Source: G020350405 sp964513655 (GTDB lineage Bacteria; Planctomycetota; Phycisphaerae; Sedimentisphaerales; Anaerobacaceae). From it: 11,811 bases of DNA. The notes below the pieces were generated by a model, which was given only the letters and a program-made list of their open reading frames with translations, ran no database searches and was not told where the DNA came from. Positions within the stretch are counted from its first letter, which is position 1. Every line of letters starts with the position of its first letter. A program made the position numbers and the translations under genes. The stretch covers positions 1 through 11,811 of the forward strand of contig CAZENQ010000099.1 in assembly GCA_964513655.1 (NCBI GenBank), in the 5' to 3' direction. Positions 1-5,932 of this stretch are shown piece after piece.

Positions 1-164
1 ACTTGAATTGGAAGAGACTGTGCCCAATTGGTTATTGCCGAGCGACGAAGGTCGTGCAATGAGCACTTGAGAATCCGAGCTTTCTTACGAAGTACTTCGA
101 AATTCTTCCAGATATTGTTAACTATTTCAGATTTGCTTTCTTGGCCATTTTTCCAGCCTCCTTT
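1..164 (-). pseudogene. Tyrosine recombinase (phage-type integrase) C-terminal remnant, runs off the left edge
   Basis: On the minus strand, with codons read down from position 128, the frame gives EIVNNIWKNFEVLRKKARIL, then KCSLHDLRRSAITNWAQ and LPIQV at the window edge. HDLRR (codons at 56-42) is the HxxR catalytic motif of tyrosine recombinases, and the context resembles planctomycete integrases, where 'AGH' and the nucleophilic tyrosine would follow outside the window. The frame opens after a TAA at 165-167 and contains no ATG or GTG, and its only TTG lies right before the catalytic His, so it cannot be an intact gene. A strong Shine-Dalgarno (AAGGAGG, 157-163) and an ATG at 146-148 exist in another frame but give only MAKKANLK before a TAG. 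This fits an integrase gene whose start survives but whose N-terminal and central domains were deleted out of frame. The family call is confident; whether it is a pseudogene or an assembly error is less certain. Confidence 0.6.
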
Positions 165-307
165 TTAGTCCGTATCTTGTGTCTCGTGAGGCGCAGTGCG
201 CATAAAATCGAAATCCAAATACCGTTAGCAAACGCGCAAAACGCGGTTTTCTTCCTCGCTATGTTTACAGCTATTATTCAGGAGAAGGGCCAAAAGAAAC
301 GCATTTT

Positions 308-327
308 GGCTATCCTCCCCGATAGCC
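308..327. other. Perfect 7-bp inverted repeat (hairpin)
   Basis: GGCTATC and GATAGCC flank a 6-base loop (CTCCCC). The stem is perfect, but no T-run follows on either strand, so it is not a classic intrinsic terminator. It lies about 160 bases upstream of the ATG at 148 on the minus strand and could be a leader structure or a protein-binding site. Confidence 0.4.
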
Positions 328-637
328 GTAAATGTATGACTTGCTGCACTATATAATCTTCTATCTATTTTGCAAGAAAAAAATGGGGTCAATAATACAA
401 AAAGTAGACACATTTATAACCAGTCACCAACCGGCAGTTGCTCTGCCACATGGCCTAAAACAGGGTTAACATTCGTTTGTACCTTCCCGAAATCCCTACA
501 ACCGCAGTACAACCAAAACACCAAATAGCTCATAAAACCACAAGAATTGCAAATCCATAAGCTTTGTAATATCAAAGACTTAAAAAATTTACAAAAAGTG
601 GTGAACGTTTTGAACATCCGGGTGTCGCTGGGTGCAT

Positions 638-656
638 AGAGGATTAAATGTCCTCT
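638..656 (-). other. Hairpin just downstream of the GH43-like operon
   Basis: AGAGGA and TCCTCT form a 6-bp stem around the 7-base loop TTAAATG, 14 bases past the stop codon of the 670-2124 gene on the minus strand. The bases that follow on that strand are not T-rich, so a rho-independent terminator is not supported. An mRNA 3' end-stabilising hairpin is possible. Confidence 0.3.
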
Positions 657-669
657 CTCTTACTGTGAC

Positions 670-2124
670 TTAATTGCCTACTGTTGCCGTGATGTTGACT
701 GACTTAGCAGCCTCTGACTTGTCGAGGTTCTCGACAACTACCCTGGCAAACTTCATTTCTGCGTTCATTACAACCGTTTTCTTTACGGTCTGGCCAGCTC
801 TAAGCGGAATATCGAAGGTGTACAAATCTTCGGTGTCACAATGCACACCATCGTCACTTGCTCTTACGTGAAGCCTAAGTCCGGCTTTGGCGTCATCGGC
901 GTAGGTGCACTCAGTTGCAATGGCAAGCGTTGAAGCGGCTTCGAGACCTATGGGAAGACATTCCGCCAGCCTGTTGCTTTTTCCAGGACCTAACGAGTCC
1001 ATCATGAGGATCGGAAATGTTATCTTGAAGTTCGGCTCAATCGTAAGAACCTGAACTGCTAAGTCTTCCGTTTTCCAATCGGGGAAGCTGCTGAGACCAC
1101 GAGCGGTTCCATCACCGGTGTAGTATCTTAATGTGTGGAAGACGTAAATATATGGACCCTCGACAAAACAGTGTACTTCTGCAAAGCCGGAGCCATCCGG
1201 AACCCTACTCAGAGGGACAACCGGGTTGGCCTGGTATTTATGCCAATTGATTCCGTCAAAACTATAAGCGTAGCCAAGAGCCTCAATCTTCGGGGCTTTC
1301 GTTCCGCCGTAAACGCAGTGATAAACTCCTTCGTGATACCTGACCCTTGCTTCGGAGTAGCCACCGTCGTCCCAAGCGCCCCAGTCACCAGGAGTCAGAA
1401 CAGGATTGCCCTCATATTTCTTCCACGGCCCTTCAGGCCTGTCGGCGGTGGCCATCTTGAACGGTCCCTGGTCTTCAACAGAGACAGGATGCTGAGCGAA
1501 CATGTAGAATTTTCCATCTATCCTTTCTACCGTACTGAGATATCCGAAGTCCTTTACGATTGGATTGCCTTCATATTTTTTCCAGGGTCCCAGCGGATTG
1601 TCAGCAGTAGCAAAACCAATGTGTCGGCCGCCTTCTCCATTATCTCCGTCAAAAAACATGTAATAAGTTGCCTCATCTGAAGAAATGTTATAGGCTCCTT
1701 GTTTCAAGAGAACTACGCAATCAACCGACTCATAATCCCAGCTGCCTTCGGGACCATGGTCCAGAACGGGATTGTTTTTGTATTTTTTCCATGGCCCGAG
1801 AGGACTTGTAGCGGTTGCTACACAAATCCGATATCCATCAGGCCAGCGTTTCTTATCATGGCTTTGAGCATGATAGTACCAATAGTATTTGCCATCGTTG
1901 TCTTTGAGCACATCGCAGGACTCCAGGATGAAGCTGTCAACAGCAGATTTCTCGGCGCTTGGAACAATAGCAGGACTCGGACCAAGGATGTGGGTTAAGG
2001 GTCTTTCCGCGAAGATATTCTTCTTCGGGGCTACATTCTTGGCACTGGCCATCGTAGCAAATGAACAAAGCAATAATGCAACAATGGCAATTACCAACAT
2101 CTCAGAATTCTTTACATGCTTCAT
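670..2124 (-). CDS. Secreted GH43-like beta-propeller protein, downstream paralog (484 aa)
   Basis: This is probably an exported glycan-active or glycan-binding protein; its exact reaction is not known. Residues 1-29 form a Sec signal peptide (hydrophobic MLVIAIVALLL, cleavage likely after ASA). Residues about 38-345 look like a five-bladed propeller of the GH43/GH32/GH117-type superfamily: blade motifs of the GPWKKY-x-x-NPV type recur near residues 110, 175 and 230, with a degenerate WHKYQANPVV near 295. The segment WDDGGYSEARVRYHEG and a later EVHCFVEGPYIYVFHT hold conserved acids that could be catalytic, but I cannot assign them. Residues about 375-484 form a separate beta-sandwich-like C-terminal domain (ECTYADDAKAGLRLHVRASD, then VVVENLDKS). 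The ATG follows AGGAGGT (2131-2137) with a 6-base gap. It lies 75 bp downstream of its paralog, so the two are probably co-transcribed. Compared with that paralog it lacks about 27 residues at the propeller-sandwich junction. Confidence 0.7.
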   Translation of the reverse strand: MKHVKNSEMLVIAIVALLLCSFATMASAKNVAPKKNIFAERPLTHILGPSPAIVPSAEKSAVDSFILESCDVLKDNDGKYYWYYHAQSHDKKRWPDGYRICVATATSPLGPWKKYKNNPVLDHGPEGSWDYESVDCVVLLKQGAYNISSDEATYYMFFDGDNGEGGRHIGFATADNPLGPWKKYEGNPIVKDFGYLSTVERIDGKFYMFAQHPVSVEDQGPFKMATADRPEGPWKKYEGNPVLTPGDWGAWDDGGYSEARVRYHEGVYHCVYGGTKAPKIEALGYAYSFDGINWHKYQANPVVPLSRVPDGSGFAEVHCFVEGPYIYVFHTLRYYTGDGTARGLSSFPDWKTEDLAVQVLTIEPNFKITFPILMMDSLGPGKSNRLAECLPIGLEAASTLAIATECTYADDAKAGLRLHVRASDDGVHCDTEDLYTFDIPLRAGQTVKKTVVMNAEMKFARVVVENLDKSEAAKSVNITATVGN

Positions 2125-2199
2125 AATAGTACCTCCTAAATTTTTTGAATGTTTCTAAAGAGCCACACTTGGTCAAAACTTTCCTGTATTCACTTTGGC

Positions 2200-3747
2200 T
2201 TAATTTCCTACCGTTGCTGTTATGCTCACTGACTTAACGCTGTTGGACCTGTCCAAATTTTCGATGACAACTTTCGCAAACTTCGAATTAGGGTTTAAAT
2301 TGACTGTTTTTCTTACAGTCTTTCCCGGCTGAAGGTCAATATTGAAGGTGAACATGTCTACCGTGTCACAGTGCACACCGTCATCACTGCCTCTTACATG
2401 GAGTCGAAGGCCAGCCTTGGCATCGGAATCATATGTGCACTCTACAGCAATGGCAAGCTTTGAAGCAGCCTCGAGACCTACGGGAAGACAAGCTTGTATT
2501 CTGCTGCTTTGCCGGGGGCCTAACGAATCCATCATCAGAATCGGGAAGGCTATCTTGAACTGCGGGTCTATAGTGAGAACCTGGATAGCCAAATCTTCTG
2601 TATCCCATTCAGTGTCAAATACATTGTAATTATTGTGCAGAATGTGGGAGGTCATTGCTTTTTCGCCAAAGTCATCGGCTGTCAGGGGCGCATAGCTCGA
2701 GACTCCACGTGCAGTCCCCTTTCCCGTGAAGTATCGTAAGGTGTGAAACACGTATATGTATGGTCCTTCGACATAACAGTGGACTTCGGCGAAGCCTGCA
2801 GCGTCCGGCACCCTGCCTAAAGGAACGACGGGATTCGCTGCGTATTTGTGCCAGTCGATTCCATCAAAACTCCAGGCGTAGCCGAGAGACTCAATCTTTG
2901 GGGTCTTCGTGCCGCCGTATATGCAGTGGAAGATACCTTCGTGATACCGGGCACACGCTTCCGAGAAGCCGCCGTCGTCCCAGGAACCCCAATCGCCAGG
3001 AGTCAGCACAGGGTTGCCCTCATGTACTTTCCAAGGCCCTTCAGGTTTGTCAGCGGTGGCCATACAGAACGCGCCCTGATCGGCAACCGATACCGGATGC
3101 TGAGCGAACATATAGTATTTCCCGTCAATCCTTGTTACACTGCCCGGGTAGACGCCGCCCGCCGGCCATTCCATAATCGGATTTCCTTCATACTTCTTCC
3201 AGGGGCCCAGCGGATTATCGGCGGTAGCCAGACCTATGGCGCCGTAACCGGAGAAATCGGCACCGCCGAAAGCGAAATACCACATGTAGTATTTTTCGGT
3301 GTTAGGCGCGATGTCATAGGCCCCCTCTTTCAGGATGATGGCACAGGCTGTCAGACCATAGTCCCACTCGTCTTCCTTACCCGTGTCCAGTATCGGATTG
3401 CCCTCGTACCTCTTCCAAGGACCCAGAGGCTTGGGGGCGGTCGCTACACAAATCCGATAGGAATTGGGCCAGCGCTTCTGGTCTTTGCTACGGGCATGGT
3501 AGTACCAGTAGTAGGTATCGTGGTCCTTCAATACATCCGCGGACTCCATCATCAAACTGTCAACTGCCGAATGTTCGGCGCTTGGGCTGAGAGCCGGGCT
3601 GGGCCCAAGTACGTGGATTAAGGGTCTTTCTGCGAAGATATTCTTCTTCGGAGCCACATTCCTGGCATCGGCCATTGTAGCAAAGGAACAGAGCAATAAT
3701 GCAACAATGGCAATTACCAACATGCGAGAACTCTTGAAATCCTTCAT
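2200..3747 (-). CDS. Secreted GH43-like beta-propeller protein, upstream paralog (515 aa)
   Basis: This is the first gene of the probable two-gene operon and a close paralog of the next gene; most residues align as identical. A Sec signal peptide covers residues 1-29 (cleavage likely after ADA). The propeller follows, with blade motifs GPWKRYEGNPI, GPWKKYEGNPI and GPWKVHEGNPV, then WDDGGFSEACARYHEG. A linker containing ADDFGEKAMTSHILHNNYN is absent from the paralog. The C-terminal sandwich runs from about residue 405 to 515 (ECTYDSDAKAGLRLHVRGSD). Middle loops differ between copies (here about residues 148-180, aromatic and glycine-rich), which suggests different ligands. The ATG is preceded by TAGGAG at 3757-3762, 9 bases away. 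GH43-like enzymes typically cleave arabinose- or xylose-containing polysaccharides, but this subgroup may be uncharacterised, so the name should stay at superfamily level. Confidence 0.7.
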   Translation of the reverse strand: MKDFKSSRMLVIAIVALLLCSFATMADARNVAPKKNIFAERPLIHVLGPSPALSPSAEHSAVDSLMMESADVLKDHDTYYWYYHARSKDQKRWPNSYRICVATAPKPLGPWKRYEGNPILDTGKEDEWDYGLTACAIILKEGAYDIAPNTEKYYMWYFAFGGADFSGYGAIGLATADNPLGPWKKYEGNPIMEWPAGGVYPGSVTRIDGKYYMFAQHPVSVADQGAFCMATADKPEGPWKVHEGNPVLTPGDWGSWDDGGFSEACARYHEGIFHCIYGGTKTPKIESLGYAWSFDGIDWHKYAANPVVPLGRVPDAAGFAEVHCYVEGPYIYVFHTLRYFTGKGTARGVSSYAPLTADDFGEKAMTSHILHNNYNVFDTEWDTEDLAIQVLTIDPQFKIAFPILMMDSLGPRQSSRIQACLPVGLEAASKLAIAVECTYDSDAKAGLRLHVRGSDDGVHCDTVDMFTFNIDLQPGKTVRKTVNLNPNSKFAKVVIENLDRSNSVKSVSITATVGN

Positions 3748-3853
3748 ATTAATTTTCTCCTAATTTTCTTAACCTTACTAACTGAGTAACCAGCGTAAAT
3801 TTCTTGGTCTTCTCCTTGACTCACTGCAATTACTCGCCTTAACCAGGGAGTAG

Positions 3854-3873
3854 TTTATATTTCTCTTAGTATA
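3854..3873 (-). promoter_or_regulatory. Candidate -10 boxes for the GH43-like operon
   Basis: Reading the minus strand, TATACT (3873-3868) and TATAAA (3859-3854) each match the sigma70 -10 consensus at 5 of 6 bases and lie 107-126 bases upstream of the 3747 start codon. Neither has a good -35 box at 16-18 bases, so a regulated or activator-dependent promoter, or another sigma factor, is possible. The palindrome at 3900-3911 lies just upstream. Confidence 0.3.
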
Positions 3874-3899
3874 TAATTTAGAAGTTGTACACATTTTGG

Positions 3900-3911
3900 G
3901 TTTACGTAAAC
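3900..3911. promoter_or_regulatory. Perfect 12-bp palindrome, candidate operator between divergent genes
   Basis: GTTTACGTAAAC is a perfect inverted repeat with a central CG, the general form bound by LacI-family and some other dimeric regulators of carbohydrate genes. It lies 153 bp upstream of the GH43-like operon start and 140 bp upstream of the GGT-like start, so one bound regulator could affect both. No regulator gene is in the window; the function is inferred from symmetry and position only. Confidence 0.4.
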
Positions 3912-3966
3912 GGCAGCTTATATTATTTTGCATGTTTTGTCAATTTCTTTATTATTTTTCTTGTAT

Positions 3967-3995
3967 ATGAGGCATAAGTAGAACTCTGGTAGAAT
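3967..3995 (+). promoter_or_regulatory. Weak candidate promoter for the GGT-like gene
   Basis: TAGAAT (3990-3995) matches the -10 consensus at 5 of 6 bases. ATGAGG, 17 bases upstream, matches the -35 consensus at only 3 of 6. Transcription would start near 4002 and give a leader of about 50 bases. This is the best pairing I found, but the -35 match is poor. Confidence 0.22.
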
Positions 3996-4050
3996 AGACC
4001 TGATAGACTTGCACCATTTAGCAACTTAACAAGATGAAAGGAATAATGTA

Positions 4051-5718
4051 ATGGGAACGCTGCGACTATTTGTAATGGCATTGTTCGTAATAACCATCGT
4101 TTTCGGGAATGTAGTCGCCGATGAGATAACCTGGCACGCAATGGGCAAAGGAGGAGCGATTGCTGCTGGGGGAAAAGAGGCCGTGGCAGCAGGCCTTTCC
4201 ATGCTTAAGCAAGGCGGCAACGCAGCTGATGCAGCCGCAGCTACTCTTTTGGCGCTGAGTATAACGGACTTTGGTTATTTCGTTATTGGCTCCGAAGTGC
4301 CATTGATTATTTACAACGCACACAAAAAAGAAATTAAGGTTTTGAGCGGACTTGGCGGTGCGCCACTCGACCCAAAAGCAATGGATTGGTATTATAAAAA
4401 CGACATCCCGGGAGACGGTGGTATGAAGGCGGCACCGGTACCAGGTGCCCTGAGCCTGTGTGCGGCGGTAGTCAAACTCTATGGAACCATGACCTTCGCA
4501 CAGGTGGCGGCACCGTCGCTGGCTCTGCTCGCTGCCGGAGACAAGGAGTGGCACCCAAAGCTGGCAAGAACCTTGCGTAAACTGATAGAGGAGGAAACCA
4601 ATACGGTCGGCACGAGGGAAGAAAAACTACAAGCGGCCCGAGACCGCTTCTACAAGGGAGACATCGCCGATGCGCTGGAGGCCTTTTATATCAAGGAAGG
4701 GGGCTTTCTGCGGAAGAAAGACCTTGCCGCTCACGTCACACACCTTGAGGATCCGGTCAAAGTAGAATACCGTGGGTACACCGTGTACAAATGCGGGACG
4801 TGGACACAGGGGCCATATCTTTGCCAGACGCTGCGGCTTTTGGAGGACTTTGACTTAAAAAAGATGGGGCATCTATCGGCTGACTACATCCATGTTCTTG
4901 TTGAGGCGTTGAAGCTTGGATTCGCAGACCGTGATTACTATTATGGCGACCCGCTTTTTGTCGATGTGCCTATGAAGGCACTGCTCTGTGATCGTTATAC
5001 ACAACTTCGGCGGTCTTTGATTGATATGACGAAGGCTTCTGTGGAAGTGCGTCCCGGCGACCCAGTAAACATGAAGGCAGTTATAAAACCTCGCTACAAT
5101 CAAAGCGGCATGGGCGGCACTACGACGTGTGTGGTTACCGACCGCTGGGGTAACATGGTAGCTGCGACACCAAGCGGCAACCCACCCTACTCTATTTGCC
5201 CGGAAACCGGAGTACCACACGGTAACCGACTCCGGCAGCTTAACACAACACGGGGGCACCCGAACCGGATTGAGCCCGGTAAGCGACCGCGGATCACTCT
5301 GACGCCGACACTGGTCCTTAAAGACGGTAAGCCGGTTATCGCTGTCAGTGTGGCCGGCGGTGACCTGCAGGACCAGACGACGCTTGTTTGTCTGCTTAAT
5401 CTCATTGAGTTTGGTATCATGCCCAAAGATTCGGTCCGGGCCCCGCGATTTAGCACGGGACACTACGAGGATACCTTCAACCCCGATCCTGACCGTAGAG
5501 AGACTATAGACAGGCTGGGAGGTCTTGAAGTGGAGGATTGTGTTAGTGAGGAAGTTATTGCTGAGTTGAAGAAACGGGGACATAAGTTAACAACGTTTTC
5601 CGGAGCAAACTCTCATCCGGTTATGCTCTATGTGGACCCTGAAACGGGGATGATGTACGCGGCGGGCGATCCACGTGTTGGGCGACATGCAGCCGTGTTG
5701 GAACCGGCTTCGCCTTAA
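4051..5718 (+). CDS. Exported gamma-glutamyltranspeptidase-like Ntn-hydrolase
   Basis: The 555-residue product has a signal peptide (about 1-24, RLFVMALFVITIVFGNVVAD) and the GGT fold: GKGGAIAAGGKEAVAAGLSM and LKQGGNAADAAAATLLAL near the start, a large-subunit region to residue 356, and GTTTCVVTDRWGN at 356-368. By alignment with the E. coli TTH(Y)SVVD motif, Thr357 is the expected autocleavage and nucleophile residue, giving a small subunit of about 199 residues, close to the normal size. PGKRPRITLTPTLVLKDGKP and the AGGD-containing stretch match the second conserved block. Differences: the usual FREMAP-type motif, whose arginine holds the gamma-glutamyl carboxylate, is replaced by VLSGLGGAP, and the paired serines of the SSMSPT block are replaced (ITLTPT). 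Such family members often act as acylases or amidases rather than glutathione enzymes. The start is supported by GAAAGGA at 4036-4042, 8 bases before ATG. It is divergent from the GH43-like operon. Confidence 0.8.
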   Translation: MGTLRLFVMALFVITIVFGNVVADEITWHAMGKGGAIAAGGKEAVAAGLSMLKQGGNAADAAAATLLALSITDFGYFVIGSEVPLIIYNAHKKEIKVLSGLGGAPLDPKAMDWYYKNDIPGDGGMKAAPVPGALSLCAAVVKLYGTMTFAQVAAPSLALLAAGDKEWHPKLARTLRKLIEEETNTVGTREEKLQAARDRFYKGDIADALEAFYIKEGGFLRKKDLAAHVTHLEDPVKVEYRGYTVYKCGTWTQGPYLCQTLRLLEDFDLKKMGHLSADYIHVLVEALKLGFADRDYYYGDPLFVDVPMKALLCDRYTQLRRSLIDMTKASVEVRPGDPVNMKAVIKPRYNQSGMGGTTTCVVTDRWGNMVAATPSGNPPYSICPETGVPHGNRLRQLNTTRGHPNRIEPGKRPRITLTPTLVLKDGKPVIAVSVAGGDLQDQTTLVCLLNLIEFGIMPKDSVRAPRFSTGHYEDTFNPDPDRRETIDRLGGLEVEDCVSEEVIAELKKRGHKLTTFSGANSHPVMLYVDPETGMMYAAGDPRVGRHAAVLEPASP

Positions 5719-5764
5719 ATCAAAAGCGTGCAATGAGTGGGTAGCTTGTACTTGCAATAATTAG

Positions 5765-5932
5765 TTCCCGCACCCTTCGCATAACGGCTATCACCGCAAA
5801 TTGGTACCTTTGGCTAAACCGCGCGATTACAACGCCAAGCTTCAGATCTGGTTTATTGGGGCCGATGCTTCTTATATGTTAAAGGCTTTTGCGCGTTTTA
5901 CCAAAGATTTATTAAGTGCCGGGGGAAGGTGA
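5765..5932 (+). pseudogene. Coding-like remnant of an unidentified protein C-terminus
   Basis: This plus-strand frame opens after TAG (5762-5764) and ends at TGA (5930-5932). It reads FPHPSHNGYHRKLVPLAKPR, then DYNAKLQIWFIGADASYMLK, then AFARFTKDLLSAGGR. The composition (mixed hydrophobic, aromatic and charged residues in helix-like spacing) is more protein-like than the shadow frames nearby. There is no ATG or GTG before the hydrophobic core and no ribosome binding site, so it would be the tail of a 5'-deleted gene. It overlaps the last 21 bases of the convergent CotH-type gene. I do not recognise the family, and an open frame this short could occur by chance. Confidence 0.3.

Larger units (their letters stand above)
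165..669. other. AT-rich intergenic stretch, no convincing gene
   Basis: Several short open frames exist on both strands here, but none has a good ribosome binding site with a protein-like sequence and none matches a family I recognise. The stretch holds two small hairpins (308-327 and 638-656). It lies upstream of the integrase remnant and downstream of the 670-2124 gene. No tRNA-like cloverleaf or obvious attachment-site core is visible. Confidence 0.5.

Noticed and set aside
88..99. Perfect palindrome CGAAGTACTTCG
   Set aside because: It lies inside the integrase remnant's coding frame (FEVLRK), so symmetry there is likely incidental.
225..413. Minus-strand open frame of 62 codons in the left intergenic region
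   Set aside because: No ribosome binding site, low-complexity translation, and no continuity with the integrase frame.
2060..2080. Cysteine in the signal peptide of the GH43-like proteins as a possible lipobox
   Set aside because: The residue before Cys is Leu (LLLC), which does not fit a signal peptidase II site, and a good SPI site (ASA or ADA) follows.
2848..3621. Long plus-strand open frame (257 codons) opposite the upstream GH43-like gene
   Set aside because: It is the antisense shadow of a convincing coding frame with signal peptide and conserved blades; its own translation resembles no family and has no supporting ribosome binding site.
4034..4053. Five-codon mini-ORF (MKGIM) whose TAA overlaps the GGT-like ATG
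   Set aside because: Its start overlaps the Shine-Dalgarno of the real gene and it has no ribosome binding site of its own; probably coincidence.
5719..5911. Bidirectional terminator between the convergent genes
   Set aside because: No stem with an adjoining T-run was found on either strand in this gap.
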